Below, piece after piece: positions 8,371-17,245 of a stretch of DNA of 64,000 bases. Origin of the DNA: Pseudohoeflea suaedae (GTDB taxonomy: Bacteria; Pseudomonadota; Alphaproteobacteria; Rhizobiales; Rhizobiaceae); contig NZ_SMSI01000001.1 in assembly GCF_004354915.1 (NCBI RefSeq), positions 1,674,001 to 1,738,000 on the forward strand, in the 5' to 3' direction. The number at the start of each line of letters is the position of its first letter. The stretch's first letter is position 1. Made by a program: the position numbers and the translations under genes. The notes beneath the pieces are model-generated. The model did not search any database. It was given only the letters and a program-made list of their open reading frames with translations, and was not told the DNA's origin.

Positions 8371-9297
8371 TCAGCCGCGCAGCATGAGGTCGAGATTCTG
8401 CACCGCGGCACCGCTCGCGCCCTTGCCGAGATTGTCGTAGACGGCAATGAGCACAGCCTGTGCGCGGTCGTCATTGGCGCAGACGTGGAGCGTCATCCGG
8501 TCGGTGTCGTTGTGGCGCTGCGGGTTGATCGCGGCATTGCGCTCCGTCGCTTCGAACGGCGCGACATCGACGAGCGAATCCGGGATCGATGCGAAATGGT
8601 CGGCGATTGCTGCATGCAGATCCTTGCCCTTGGGGATAGAGGGCAGGGCACCCAGTTGCAGCGGCACCAGCGTCAGCATGCCCTGCGCGAAATCCCCGAC
8701 CGCCGGCTGCATCAGCGGCATGGATGCGAGCTTGGCATAGGTCCTGATTTCGGGCACGTGCTTGTGATTGAGCGTCAGGCCGTAGGGCATGAACTCGGAT
8801 GCTTCGTCGCCCTTCGCCTCGTAGTCGGCGATCATCTGCTTGCCCCCGCCCGAATAGCCGGTGATCCCGCTGATCGTCACCGGATAATCGGCCGGGATCA
8901 ATCCGGCGGTCAGCAGCGGACGAAGTCCTGCGATCGGTCCCTGCGGCCAGCAGCCGGGGTTGGCGACAAACTGCGCCCGAGCAATCTTGCTGCCCTGGTC
9001 CTTGTCTATTTCGGCAAAACCGTAGACCCAGCCATCGGCGGTCCGGTGCGCGGTGGAGGCGTCCACGAAGCGCGTTCCGGCATCGCCGGCCAGCGCCACA
9101 GCTTCACGCGCGGCATCGTCCGGCAGGCAGAGAATGGCGATGTCGGCCTTGCGCAGATACTCCGCGCGCGCTTCGGGATCCTTGCGCTTGTCGCCCGGGA
9201 TCGAGATCACTTCGATGTCGCTCCGGCCGCCGAGCCGGCTGACGATCTGCAAGCCCGTGGTGCCGTGTTCGCCGTCGATGAAGATTTTGGGAGCCAT
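8371..9297 (-). CDS. argC: N-acetyl-gamma-glutamyl-phosphate reductase, short (type 2) form
   Basis: 308 residues, the compact ArgC typical of alphaproteobacteria. The N-terminal nucleotide-binding motif is FIDGEHGTTGLQIVSRL. The catalytic cysteine is in FVANPGCWPQGPIAGLRPLL, and the ITGYSGGGKQMI loop follows. It performs the NADPH-dependent reduction of N-acetylglutamyl phosphate in arginine biosynthesis. The ATG is preceded by AGGAAAG. It lies downstream of agmatinase on the same strand, so this neighbourhood handles arginine synthesis and agmatine use. Confidence 0.95.
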   Translation of the reverse strand: MAPKIFIDGEHGTTGLQIVSRLGGRSDIEVISIPGDKRKDPEARAEYLRKADIAILCLPDDAAREAVALAGDAGTRFVDASTAHRTADGWVYGFAEIDKDQGSKIARAQFVANPGCWPQGPIAGLRPLLTAGLIPADYPVTISGITGYSGGGKQMIADYEAKGDEASEFMPYGLTLNHKHVPEIRTYAKLASMPLMQPAVGDFAQGMLTLVPLQLGALPSIPKGKDLHAAIADHFASIPDSLVDVAPFEATERNAAINPQRHNDTDRMTLHVCANDDRAQAVLIAVYDNLGKGASGAAVQNLDLMLRG

Positions 9298-9390
9298 GGG
9301 CTTTCCTGGAAAATTCTTGTCTGTCAGTCGGTTGGCTCGAAAACCGGAATCGATCCGGCAAGCCGTTGAATCAGTTTGGCAGAAGAAGCC

Positions 9391-10332
9391 TCATCGCTTT
9401 TCGGCCAGCAGACCGAGCATGTACATGGCAATCGTCGCCCCTGCAATCGCGGTCACGTCAGCGTGGTCATAGGCGGGTGCGACTTCGACCACGTCTGCGC
9501 CGCGGATATCGAGAGCGCCGAGCTTGCGGAGAATTGAAAGCGCCTTGGCCGAGGAGGGCCCGCCTGCGACCGGCGTGCCGGTGCCGGGCGCAAACGCCGG
9601 ATCCAGGCAATCGATATCGAAGGTGAGATAGACAGGTGCGCCGCCGGTATGTTCGACGATGATATCGGCGATCTCCTGCGCGCTCATGTCTTCGACCTCG
9701 TGGCCGTAGATCATGCGGATGCCGCAGTCTTCGGGCGCATGGGTACGGATGCCGATCTGGATCGATTTCGATGTGTCGATCAGACCCTGCCTGGCCGCCC
9801 GGCCGACGAAGGACCCGTGGTCGATGCGCTCGCCGTCATCGTCCCAGGTGTCCTGGTGGGCGTCGAACTGCACGAGAGCCAGCGGACCGTGCCTGTCGAC
9901 ATGCGCCTTGAGGAGCGGCCAGGTGACGTAATGGTCGCCGCCGAGGGTGAGCAGGAACGCGCCGGCGTTGATGATTTTGGCGGCTTCGGCCTCGATCTTG
10001 CCCGGCGTCTCCTGGTGGTTGCCGTAGTCGAGCAGGCAGTCGCCATAGTCGATGACTGCCATCTCGTCGAACAGGTCGCGCCCGAAAGGATATTGCGGGT
10101 CGTTGTCGAAGATCGCCGAGGCGCGGCGGATCGCCTGCGGGCCGAAGCGCGCGCCCGGCCGGTTGGAGACGGCGGCATCGAACGGAATGCCCCATACCGC
10201 CACATTCACGCCCTCGAGCGACTTGGTATATTTCCGCCGCATGAAGGATAGCGCGCCCGCATGTGTCGGGTCGGTCGCCGCACCCGTGAGGCGCGAGGCG
10301 GTGAAAGCGTGATCGATCGATTTCGACGGCAT
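9391..10332 (-). CDS. speB: Agmatinase (ureohydrolase family)
   Basis: 313 residues from the ATG at 10330-10332 with GGAGG 11 nt upstream; the frame is open further but family length supports this start. The dimanganese motifs are present: GGDHYVTWP, FDAHQDTWDD and TFDIDCLDPAFAPGTGTP, followed by the conserved DVVEVAPAYDHADVTAIAG. Family activity: agmatine to putrescine and urea. Arginase and guanidinobutyrase share these motifs, so substrate preference is inferred from overall resemblance. Confidence 0.9.
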   Translation of the reverse strand: MPSKSIDHAFTASRLTGAATDPTHAGALSFMRRKYTKSLEGVNVAVWGIPFDAAVSNRPGARFGPQAIRRASAIFDNDPQYPFGRDLFDEMAVIDYGDCLLDYGNHQETPGKIEAEAAKIINAGAFLLTLGGDHYVTWPLLKAHVDRHGPLALVQFDAHQDTWDDDGERIDHGSFVGRAARQGLIDTSKSIQIGIRTHAPEDCGIRMIYGHEVEDMSAQEIADIIVEHTGGAPVYLTFDIDCLDPAFAPGTGTPVAGGPSSAKALSILRKLGALDIRGADVVEVAPAYDHADVTAIAGATIAMYMLGLLAEKR

Positions 10333-10587
10333 GAAAAGGCGGGCCTCCGGAAAATTCTTGGTGTCCGGAATATGAGCGGTCGCAATCGGAATTGCCAGTG
10401 CAGAGCGCTCGATCAGGTCGAAAAGCCTTTCGGCCAAGCCGAATGCGCGACTGGAAGCGGCCGCGCTGCCGCGCGGGGAGCGGGTTGCGGCAATCAAGCA
10501 CGCGGCGCGCCGTTAAGGTTGACGGAAGGTTTCGCGGCAAATCATCGAATTATCATGATATGTCGGATTTGAAACAGGAGCAGCAGC

Positions 10588-11685
10588 ATGCCCGGCCGCA
10601 GGCGTGAAAATGGAGTGATACAGGGAAATCTCATCCCGGCCGTGCAGTATCTGCGCGGCTTCGCTGCCTTGGCGGTCTTCCTGTTTCACGTCTCCAGCCT
10701 GACGGTGGCAACCTGGGGACCCAATGCGGCAGGCATCGACCATGTCGGCGCGGCAGGTGTCGATCTCTTCTTCGTCATTTCCGGCTTCGTCATGGTGATG
10801 ATCGTGTCGCGCCCCGGCGCCTTTCGACCGGGCGATTTCATCTTTCGCAGGCTGGCCCGCGTCGTGCCCGGCTATTACATCGCCACCCTTGCGGTCTTTC
10901 TGCTGGCAATCGCCGTGCCCTCGATACTGGGTTCGACCACGGCGGACGTCGCTCGCCTTGCGGCCTCGCTTGCCTTCGTGCCCTGGCCCGACGGGGAGGG
11001 AGCCATGGCGCCGCTTCTGCTCGTCGGCTGGACCCTCAACTACGAGATGTTCTTCTATGCCCTCGTGCTGCTGATGGCGGGACTTTTCGGCGATCGGAAA
11101 CTCTATGGTCTGGTCGCGGTCGTTTCGGCTCTGGCCTTCGTCGGCTGGGTCGCCGAACCCGAGAACGGGACACTGGCTTTCTATACCGATGCCATCCTGC
11201 TCGAATTCGCATTCGGCATCCTCGTCTGGCACCTGCATCGATATCTGTCGGACGAGGGGAGGGACGTCGTCTATTTCGTGAGCTTTTTCGCCGGTACGCT
11301 CTTTCTTGCCCTTCAGCACGAGACCGATCCGGGCAATTACCGCACGCTTTACTGGGGCATCCCGGGCGCGATGATATTGTTGGGGGGATTGCGGATGATG
11401 CGGTTTTCCAGCCCTGCCATGGCGGCGCTCGGAGACTGGTCCTACGCCTTCTATCTCACCCATCTGTTCGTAATCGCCGGGTATATCCGCATCGTCATGC
11501 CGCACATGCCGGATCTGGGGTTGATGTGGCTCTGGCACTATTCGGCGATGACGGCGATCGCGCTCACCGTGGCCTGGACATTTCACCGCTTCATCGAGGT
11601 GCCGCTCAATCGCCTGGTCGTGAGGCGGTTCGCCGCGCGCGGGGCCGGGCCCGTCCTGCAGCCCCGAATGACGGCCAAAGCCTGA
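10588..11685 (+). CDS. Acyltransferase 3 family (OafA/ExoZ-like) membrane O-acyltransferase
   Basis: 365 residues with about ten hydrophobic segments. Family motifs: VQYLRGFAALAVFLFHVS near the N-terminus (catalytic-type His), GVDLFFVISGFVM, the FIFRRLARVVPGYY loop, and SYAFYLTHLFV near the C-terminus. These integral-membrane enzymes O-acetylate or otherwise acylate surface sugars. Given the polysaccharide locus at the left end of the window, exopolysaccharide decoration is possible, but the gene is 4 kb away among metabolic genes. The ATG has AGGAG upstream. Confidence 0.88.
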   Translation: MPGRRRENGVIQGNLIPAVQYLRGFAALAVFLFHVSSLTVATWGPNAAGIDHVGAAGVDLFFVISGFVMVMIVSRPGAFRPGDFIFRRLARVVPGYYIATLAVFLLAIAVPSILGSTTADVARLAASLAFVPWPDGEGAMAPLLLVGWTLNYEMFFYALVLLMAGLFGDRKLYGLVAVVSALAFVGWVAEPENGTLAFYTDAILLEFAFGILVWHLHRYLSDEGRDVVYFVSFFAGTLFLALQHETDPGNYRTLYWGIPGAMILLGGLRMMRFSSPAMAALGDWSYAFYLTHLFVIAGYIRIVMPHMPDLGLMWLWHYSAMTAIALTVAWTFHRFIEVPLNRLVVRRFAARGAGPVLQPRMTAKA

Positions 11686-11691
11686 GCAGCC

Positions 11692-12312
11692 CTAGCGCTC
11701 GACGTTGCGCATCGCATTCGCCAGTGCGCCGTCGCCGCGTTCATCAAGCTGTCGGACCACGCTGTCGTGATCGCCCTGCGTGCGGTTCTGGCTGAGTTTC
11801 GACTTGGCGATCACCCGCTCGATCGTCATGTCCAGGCCGACGATATTGCCCAGCATCATCTCCATATAGTCGCGCGGCGCGTCCGCCATGCGCCAGGCCT
11901 TGTCGCCCGAAGTGACAGCCTCGAAATGCTTGGTCATGCGGCCGACGATCATCCGCTTGAATTTCTCCGAGTGGTCGAAACGGATCCGGCCTTTCACATG
12001 AACGGCCTGGTAGTTCCAGGTCGGCACGCTCTTGTGGTTTTCGAGTTTCGAGGGATACCAGTTCGGACTGATATAGGCGTGCTCGGCCCGGAAGATCGCC
12101 AGCACCTGTGTATCCTCGCCGATGTCGCGGTGCATGTCGTTGGCCAGCGCCACGTGGCCGATCAGCCTGTCGGTCCCCTCGCGCAGCAACGGGATGTGGC
12201 TGGCTGCCAGCCCGGCTTCGGTCTGCGCGACGATCGTGGCCAGCGGATAGGCGTCGATCAGCCGGTCGATTTCCTCGGGCCGGTTCTCGGCGAAATGCTC
12301 GGGCAGATACAT
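11692..12312 (-). CDS. PaiB-like FMN-binding negative transcriptional regulator
   Basis: 206 residues, matching PaiB. The opening MYLPEHFAENRPEEIDRLID and the segments ASHIPLLREG, EDTQVLAIFRAEHAYISPNW and VPTWNYQAVHVKGRI are typical of this flavin-reductase-like split-barrel family. In Bacillus, PaiB affects sporulation and protease genes; in proteobacteria the role is unclear and an FMN-linked redox function is equally possible. It converges with the acyltransferase gene (6-bp gap). Confidence 0.88.
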   Translation of the reverse strand: MYLPEHFAENRPEEIDRLIDAYPLATIVAQTEAGLAASHIPLLREGTDRLIGHVALANDMHRDIGEDTQVLAIFRAEHAYISPNWYPSKLENHKSVPTWNYQAVHVKGRIRFDHSEKFKRMIVGRMTKHFEAVTSGDKAWRMADAPRDYMEMMLGNIVGLDMTIERVIAKSKLSQNRTQGDHDSVVRQLDERGDGALANAMRNVER

Positions 12313-12349
12313 GGCAAAGCTTTCCAGTTACTGTGAGCCTGCAACGAAA

Positions 12350-12374
12350 AAGGCCGGGCGATGTGCCCGGCCTT
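12350..12374 (-). terminator. Terminator of the rplM-rpsI operon
   Basis: Perfect 10-bp stem AAGGCCGGGC/GCCCGGCCTT with a 5-nt loop, followed on the minus strand by a T-rich TTTTTCGTT. It lies 28 bp after the rpsI stop. Confidence 0.8.
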
Positions 12375-12401
12375 CGAAGTTCCGACAAGCGGATCGAAAG
12401 A

Positions 12402-12887
12402 TCAACGCTTGGAGAACTGGAAGCTCCGGCGAGCCTTGGCGCGACCGTACTTCTTACGCTCGACGACGCGGCTGTCGCGGGTCAGGAAGCCACCCTTCTT
12501 GAGCACCGAGCGAAGCTCAGGCTCGAAGTAGGTAAGGGCCTTGGAGATGCCGTGACGGACGGCACCGGCCTGGCCGGAGAGACCGCCGCCGGTGACCGTT
12601 GCGATGATGTCGAACTGGCCTTCGCGCGAAGTCGCGACGAGCGGCTGCTGGACAACCATCTGCAGGACCGGACGGGCGAAATAGACCGGGAATTCGCGGC
12701 CGTTGATGGAGATCTTGCCGGAGCCCGGCTTGATCCAGACGCGTGCGACGGCGTCCTTGCGCTTGCCGGTCGCGTAGGAACGGCCCTGTTCGTCGACCTT
12801 GCGGACGTGAACCGGTGCGGATTCAGCGGCGGGTGCTTCGGTGCCGGTGGCAGCGCCCAGTTCTTCGAGCGAGTTCAGCTCAGCCAT
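12402..12887 (-). CDS. rpsI: 30S ribosomal protein S9
   Basis: 161 residues. The N-terminus carries the acidic/Ala-rich extension usual in alphaproteobacterial S9. The S9 core begins at [19 protein letters not shown] and ends with the tRNA-contacting basic tail [17 protein letters not shown]. Its ATG overlaps the rplM stop by one base (TAATG), implying translational coupling. Confidence 0.98.
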   Translation of the reverse strand: MAELNSLEELGAATGTEAPAAESAPVHVRKVDEQGRSYATGKRKDAVARVWIKPGSGKISINGREFPVYFARPVLQMVVQQPLVATSREGQFDIIATVTGGGLSGQAGAVRHGISKALTYFEPELRSVLKKGGFLTRDSRVVERKKYGRAKARRSFQFSKR

Positions 12888-13351
12888 TATGCAACCCTCT
12901 TGTTCTTGCGGTTGAGCGCGGCGACATCGAGAACGGTCGGCTGCTGCGCTTCATGGGGATGATCGGTGCCTGCATAGACGCGCAGGTTCTTCATCTGGCG
13001 ACGACCGAGCGGGCCACGCGGGATCATCCGCTCGACGGCCTTTTCGACGACACGCTCGGGGAAACGGCCCTCGATGATCTGGCGCGCGGTGCGCTCCTTG
13101 ATCCCGCCGGGATAACCGGTGTGCCAGTAATACTTCTTGTCGGTGTACTTCTTGCCGGTGAAGACGACCTTGTCGGCATTGATGATGATGACGTTGTCGC
13201 CATCATCGACATGCGGGGTGTAGGTGGCCTTGTGCTTGCCGCGCAGGCGGTTGGCGACGAGGGTGGCGAGGCGGCCGACAACGATGCCTTCGGCATCGAT
13301 GATGATCCACTTCTTCTCCACCTCAGCAGGCTTCTGCGAGAAGGTTTTCAT
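12887..13351 (-). CDS. rplM: 50S ribosomal protein L13
   Basis: 154 residues with standard L13 motifs: the start [20 protein letters not shown], then [33 protein letters not shown] and [20 protein letters not shown]. First gene of a two-gene operon with rpsI, read from a well-formed promoter at 13475-13503 through a leader of about 115 nt. Confidence 0.98.
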   Translation of the reverse strand: MKTFSQKPAEVEKKWIIIDAEGIVVGRLATLVANRLRGKHKATYTPHVDDGDNVIIINADKVVFTGKKYTDKKYYWHTGYPGGIKERTARQIIEGRFPERVVEKAVERMIPRGPLGRRQMKNLRVYAGTDHPHEAQQPTVLDVAALNRKNKRVA

Positions 13352-13468
13352 GGTTTTCTCTCTTGGTTTCGATCCGGATCAGCCGAAGCTCGAACGGACT
13401 TTTCTTGTTGCTTGTGTTGGGCGGGAAACCCCGCACAACCAAACGCGGCCCCGTGAAGGACCGCGAAT
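13352..13468 (-). promoter_or_regulatory. 5' leader of rplM-rpsI with two possible hairpins
   Basis: Between the predicted transcription start near 13468 and the rplM ATG, the RNA can fold into an early stem (CGCGG...CCGCG, about 13441-13465) and a second stem with TTGTG...CACAA ends. In E. coli L13 controls its own operon; a similar leader role here is inference from position and structure alone. Confidence 0.35.
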
Positions 13469-13474
13469 GTGAGG

Positions 13475-13503
13475 CTTATAGGGGAGGTCGGAACGACCGT
13501 CAA
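13475..13503 (-). promoter_or_regulatory. Sigma-70-type promoter of rplM-rpsI
   Basis: Read on the minus strand: TTGACG, exactly 17 nt, TATAAG. Both hexamers are near consensus, the best vegetative promoter match seen in the window, as expected for ribosomal protein genes. Confidence 0.75.
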
Positions 13504-13583
13504 TACGGGTTTCGCAGTCTCTGCGCAGAATAGTAAAGCAAAAACAATAGCTTAAAAAATAGGTATCTAATTACCACATAAAA

Positions 13584-14015
13584 TCAGCGTGGCGGAATGG
13601 AGTATGTCGCCGTGGCATGGGCGAGAACATCGCCGCCTGACGCGGCTTCGATTGCGATCTCCACCACTGCCAGCCGCTTGCCGAGCTTGAGAATCCGGGC
13701 CTTTCCCGCAAGCGGTTCGACATCCGGCTTGCGCAGGAAGTTGATGTTGAGACTGGTGGTGACGGCAAGGGCGACCGGCCCGATATGGGCGAGGATCACG
13801 GCATAGGCGGCGAGATCCGCCAGCGAGAAGAGGGTCGGGCCGGATATCGTTCCGCCGGGACGGACATGCGACTGGTCGGGATCGAGCCGCAGCACGGCTT
13901 CGCCGGGCGATATCTCCGCGACCGTATAGTGCCGGCCGCGGGCATTGATCTGCGGAAACTCCGCGTCCAGGAACGCGCTCAGTTCCGCCACCGTCATCAC
14001 CGGCCTGTTGTCCAT
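13584..14015 (-). CDS. PaaI-type hotdog-fold thioesterase
   Basis: 143 residues from an ATG with GGAGGAG about 7 nt upstream; a longer frame from 14042 lacks such a site. The hotdog signature HVRPGGTISGPTLFSLADLA contains the helix with the catalytic-type Asp, and ALAVTTSLNINFLRKP is the conserved second strand. Likely hydrolyses acyl-CoA thioesters in the cytoplasm; substrate unknown. It is divergent from the enoyl-CoA hydratase gene (91-bp gap), which suggests a shared acyl-CoA context. Confidence 0.85.
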   Translation of the reverse strand: MDNRPVMTVAELSAFLDAEFPQINARGRHYTVAEISPGEAVLRLDPDQSHVRPGGTISGPTLFSLADLAAYAVILAHIGPVALAVTTSLNINFLRKPDVEPLAGKARILKLGKRLAVVEIAIEAASGGDVLAHATATYSIPPR

Positions 14016-14106
14016 CTGCTTCTCCTCCCGCTGCGTCCACATGACGGGGGTGGCATTCGCGCGTCAAGTCATGCAAATTCCGCGCTTCGAAATTCAGGAG
14101 TTGATC

Positions 14107-14928
14107 ATGTCGGAAGCATCGAACGCCGAAACTGCGTATACCGGACCGCTCGTCCTGAGGGAGTTCGACGGTGGTGTCCTGCGGCTGACGCTCAACAACG
14201 CGCCCGCAAACGCGCTCTCGATCGCCCTGATGGAAGAGCTCAAGGGTCATTTAGATGCGGCCGGACAGGACAGGGACGTGCGTGTGGTGATCCTGGCTGC
14301 CGCCGGAAAGCTCTTTTCCGCCGGCCACGACCTCAAGGAGCTCACGCTCCATCGCGCCGACGAGGATCGCGGCCGGTCGTTCTTCGAGAAGACCATGAAG
14401 CTCTGTTCGGAGCTGATGCAGACGATCGTGCACCTGCCGCAGCCGGTGATCGCCGAGATCGACGGACTGGCGACGGCGGCCGGCTGCCAGCTCGTCGCCT
14501 CCTGCGATCTCGCCATCTGTACCGATACCTCGACCTTCTGCACGCCGGGCGTGAATATCGGCCTTTTCTGCTCGACGCCGATGGTGGCGCTGTCGCGAAA
14601 CGTCCACCGCAAGCAGGCCATGGAAATGCTGCTGACGGGCGAGACGATCGGCGCGTCGGACGCCCGCGACTACGGTCTCGTCAACCGCATCGTGCCGAAA
14701 CAATATCTGACTCAAGCTGTGAACCTTTACGCTCAAAGCATTCTTTCCAAATCGTCTTTGACGCTGAAGATCGGCAAGGAAGCCTTCTATCGGCAGTCCG
14801 AAATGTCGCTGTCGGACGCCTATGATTACACGGTGCAGGTGATGGTCGAAAACATGCTGGCCCGCGACGCCGAGGAAGGCATCGCCGCCTTTATCGGCAA
14901 GCGCAAACCGGAATGGACGGGCGAGTAA
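14107..14928 (+). CDS. Enoyl-CoA hydratase/isomerase (crotonase family)
   Basis: 273 residues from an ATG with AGGAG 6 nt upstream. Crotonase motifs: the oxyanion-hole segment AAGKLFSAGHDLKEL, the second conserved block PQPVIAEIDGLATAAGCQLV, and the C-terminal LTGETIGASDARDYGLVNRIV. The position of the second catalytic Glu is not the canonical mitochondrial-type one, so a hydratase of undefined substrate or a related activity is possible. Followed immediately by a GNAT gene on the same strand. Confidence 0.87.
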   Translation: MSEASNAETAYTGPLVLREFDGGVLRLTLNNAPANALSIALMEELKGHLDAAGQDRDVRVVILAAAGKLFSAGHDLKELTLHRADEDRGRSFFEKTMKLCSELMQTIVHLPQPVIAEIDGLATAAGCQLVASCDLAICTDTSTFCTPGVNIGLFCSTPMVALSRNVHRKQAMEMLLTGETIGASDARDYGLVNRIVPKQYLTQAVNLYAQSILSKSSLTLKIGKEAFYRQSEMSLSDAYDYTVQVMVENMLARDAEEGIAAFIGKRKPEWTGE

Positions 14929-14939
14929 GCCGCTCGCCG

Positions 14940-15680
14940 ATGTCCCGTAACGATGATCTCCTCTGGCGCGTCGAAATGGCGTGCCGTGCGGCCTGGCCGG
15001 CAGCGGAAGAATACGAAAGCGGCGGCTGGCAATTCCGTTTCACCGACGACGCGACGCGGCGCACAGGATCGCTGAACCCGTTGCCGGGCGCTGAGGCACC
15101 GGACGCTGCGCTTCTGGCCGAGGCGGAAGCCTACTATGCCGAGCGCGGCTATCCCGCCTTTGTCCGGCTGCCGGATTTTCTGGGTCTGGACGATCGAGCG
15201 ATGCTGGCGCGTGGCTACGGAAGGGAGGGGCCGACGCGCACGCTCTACACCCCGCTCATCGACGCCGAGACTGCCTCGGCCGATATCGAACTCACCGACA
15301 GGATGACGGACGACTGGCTGTCCGCGCGGACGAGGATGGCGGGCGGTTCGGCGCAAAGCCTTGCCGCCACGTTGAAGCTCATAACCGCGCCGGCATGTTT
15401 CTCGCTGTCACGGGACAAGGGGGAGGTTGTCTCCATTGCCTATGGTGTCGTTCTCGACGGCTGTCTGGTGCTGGAAGCCGTCGCCACCGATCCTCGGTTC
15501 CGGGGCAGGGGCCATGCGCGCGCAATGCTTGCCGCGCTGATGTCGCGGGCTCGCGCGCAGGGCGCGCGCGATGCGGCGCTCCAGGTCGTGGCCGGCAATG
15601 AGCCCGCTCTCTCGCTTTACGGTCGGCTCGGCTTTGCCGAGGATCTTTACGGCTATTGCTACTATCGCCAGCCGGGCTGA
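14940..15680 (+). CDS. GNAT family N-acetyltransferase
   Basis: 246 residues from the ATG at 14940; an ATG at 14913 that overlaps the preceding gene would add nine. The first half is variable. The second half has the acetyl-CoA loop ATDPRFRGRGHARAMLAALM (R/Q-x-x-G-x-G/A) and the terminal GNEPALSLYGRLGFAEDLYG. Substrate unknown. It probably forms an operon with the enoyl-CoA hydratase gene. Confidence 0.85.
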   Translation: MSRNDDLLWRVEMACRAAWPAAEEYESGGWQFRFTDDATRRTGSLNPLPGAEAPDAALLAEAEAYYAERGYPAFVRLPDFLGLDDRAMLARGYGREGPTRTLYTPLIDAETASADIELTDRMTDDWLSARTRMAGGSAQSLAATLKLITAPACFSLSRDKGEVVSIAYGVVLDGCLVLEAVATDPRFRGRGHARAMLAALMSRARAQGARDAALQVVAGNEPALSLYGRLGFAEDLYGYCYYRQPG

Positions 15681-15684
15681 GCGG

Positions 15685-16020
15685 TCAGAAGCGGCGCAGG
15701 AATTTCGAGCGCCTGTCCCGGTCCGGCCGGTAGCATTTGAGCACCGGACAATGCGCCGTGTCGGCGGTCGGCACGGTCGCGCGCTTGGTGATCTCGCCCA
15801 GAATGCAGGAGTGCCGGTTGCTGACATAACGGTCATAGAGCAACTTGTTCGAGCGCGACGAGGGATAGCGCAGGATGGCCGCACCCTCTCTCTGGAGAAC
15901 GCCCTTCACGGCGGCGCAGCTCGCATTCGCGGTGTTCACCCGCGAAATGGCGAGTGCAGGCGTGGCCAGCATCGCCGAAGCGGTGATTGCGAGTAGAGCG
16001 CGGGAAAGTCTGCGACCCAT
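15685..16020 (-). CDS. Conserved secreted protein of unknown function
   Basis: 111 residues from the ATG at 16020 with AGGAGG 9 nt upstream; a longer frame adds an unlikely polar extension. The start RRLSRALLAITASAML followed by TPALA is a clear Sec signal peptide. The mature part is small and basic with four cysteines (CAAVKGVL, HSCILGEI, CPVLKCYRPDRDR), possibly two disulfides in the periplasm. I do not recognise a named family; it resembles small secreted proteins of Rhizobiales. Confidence 0.65.
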   Translation of the reverse strand: MGRRLSRALLAITASAMLATPALAISRVNTANASCAAVKGVLQREGAAILRYPSSRSNKLLYDRYVSNRHSCILGEITKRATVPTADTAHCPVLKCYRPDRDRRSKFLRRF

Positions 16021-16142
16021 GGGCGGCGTCCTCCTGTCAGTCTGTTTCTTGTCTTGTGGCATCATCACTGCCAAATAGGGTCTATTGAGGGCGTGGCGAG
16101 GGCCGCGCGCCGAATTGACGATGCGCCTGATCGGACCCCAGC

Positions 16143-16679
16143 ATGAACCACGACAGCTATGACGACCCCTATATTTCCGGAATCCTCCACGAGGTGAAGA
16201 CGATCGCCGTGGTCGGCGCGTCGGCCAATGAGGTGCGGCCGAGCTATTTTGTCGTCAAATACATGCTCGACAAGGGCTTCGACGTCATCCCCGTCAATCC
16301 GGGCCGGGCCGGCAAGGATATTCTGGGCGAGAAGGTCTATGCCAGGCTTGCCGATATCGACCGGCCGATCGACATGGTCGATGTGTTCCGCGCGTCCGAC
16401 GCGGTGTCCGGTGTCGTCGACGAGGTGCTGGCGCTCGATCCGCTGCCGAAGGTGGTCTGGATGCAGCTCACCGTGCGAAATGACGAACAGGCCGCGCGGC
16501 TCGAGGAGAAGGGCATCAAGGTCGTCATGAACCGCTGCCCGAAGATCGAATATGCCCGCCTGTCGGGCGAGATCGGCTGGAACGGTGTGAACAGCCGCGT
16601 GATTTCGTCACGCAAGAAGGTCATGCGGCAGGGCTTCCAGAGCTTCGGCCTGCGCGGCGATCCGACGAAGCCGCGGTGA
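16143..16679 (+). CDS. CoA-binding domain protein (YccU/YneT-like)
   Basis: 178 residues, a single CoA_binding Rossmann domain: KTIAVVGASANEVRPSYFVV, VIPVNPGRAGKDILGEKVY, then MVDVFRASDAV and the conserved MNRCPKIEYARL. These proteins resemble the N-terminal domain of acyl-CoA synthetase (ADP-forming) subunits but stand alone. They bind CoA or a nucleotide; the physiological role is not settled. Confidence 0.85.
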   Translation: MNHDSYDDPYISGILHEVKTIAVVGASANEVRPSYFVVKYMLDKGFDVIPVNPGRAGKDILGEKVYARLADIDRPIDMVDVFRASDAVSGVVDEVLALDPLPKVVWMQLTVRNDEQAARLEEKGIKVVMNRCPKIEYARLSGEIGWNGVNSRVISSRKKVMRQGFQSFGLRGDPTKPR

Positions 16680-16711
16680 TCGAAAATCAGGTCCCGTCCG
16701 GGTTTCGGTCG

Positions 16712-16736
16712 GGAACTGCCGGACCCTGGCCGCGTT
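16712..16736 (+). promoter_or_regulatory. EcfG (general stress sigma factor) promoter of csbD-like gene
   Basis: GGAAC, 16 nt, CGTT: the exact -35/-10 pattern of EcfG-dependent promoters in alphaproteobacteria. It ends 51 nt before the CsbD-like start codon. Confidence 0.7.
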
Positions 16737-16787
16737 TACTGATGCACCGTCCGCTGATCGGAGCGGTCATCAACAAGGATAACGACA

Positions 16788-16982
16788 ATGGGTAGCACCA
16801 AGGACAAGGTCGCCGGAATGGCCAACGAAGCCGCCGGCAAGGCAAGACAGGCTGCCGGCAAGGCCGTGGGCAACAAGGAGATGCAGGCAAAGGGCAAGGC
16901 CCAGGAGCTCAAGGGCGAAGGCCAGCAGGCTCTTGGCAAGGCGAAGGCCGCCGTCAAGGACGCGGCGAACAAGCACCTCTGA
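16788..16982 (+). CDS. CsbD family stress-response protein
   Basis: 64 residues, almost entirely Ala/Lys/Gly/Gln: [20 protein letters not shown], then [20 protein letters not shown] and an [11 protein letters not shown] tail. Low-complexity, highly charged and predicted helical or disordered, as in CsbD/YjbJ proteins. An AAGGA lies 8-9 nt before the ATG. The EcfG-type promoter upstream fits the stress-induced expression known for the family. Molecular function is unknown. Confidence 0.85.
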   Translation: MGSTKDKVAGMANEAAGKARQAAGKAVGNKEMQAKGKAQELKGEGQQALGKAKAAVKDAANKHL

Positions 16983-17173
16983 TAGCGCCGCCACCTCGAA
17001 CGGAAGGGATGGACCGCCCCCGCGCTCCGTCCCTTCCTGCGTTCCGTCCCTTCCTGCGTTCTGGCCTCCCTGCGGTTTGGCTCTTCTGACAGTCCGGACC
17101 AAGCTGTCGGCACTTTGCATCCGGAAACGGGTGGCTTTTTCCCTTTCCCGGCCGAAGCCTCGAAAAATCGTCT

Positions 17174-17202
17174 TTGACGCTCGCCTCCGCTTGCGAGATA
17201 AC
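17174..17202 (+). promoter_or_regulatory. Sigma-70-type promoter of metY
   Basis: TTGACG, 17 nt, GATAAC, placing transcription start near 17209 and leaving a leader of only about 37 nt before the ATG at 17246. Confidence 0.6.
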
Positions 17203-17245
17203 CCCTTACCCACAAGACCAGAGCGCATTTTCAAGGGAGAGGACG

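Noticed and set aside
16990-17245. SAM-II or another SAM riboswitch in front of metY
   Set aside because: The visible promoter leaves only about 37 nt of leader, and I could not find the conserved SAM-II pseudoknot segments.
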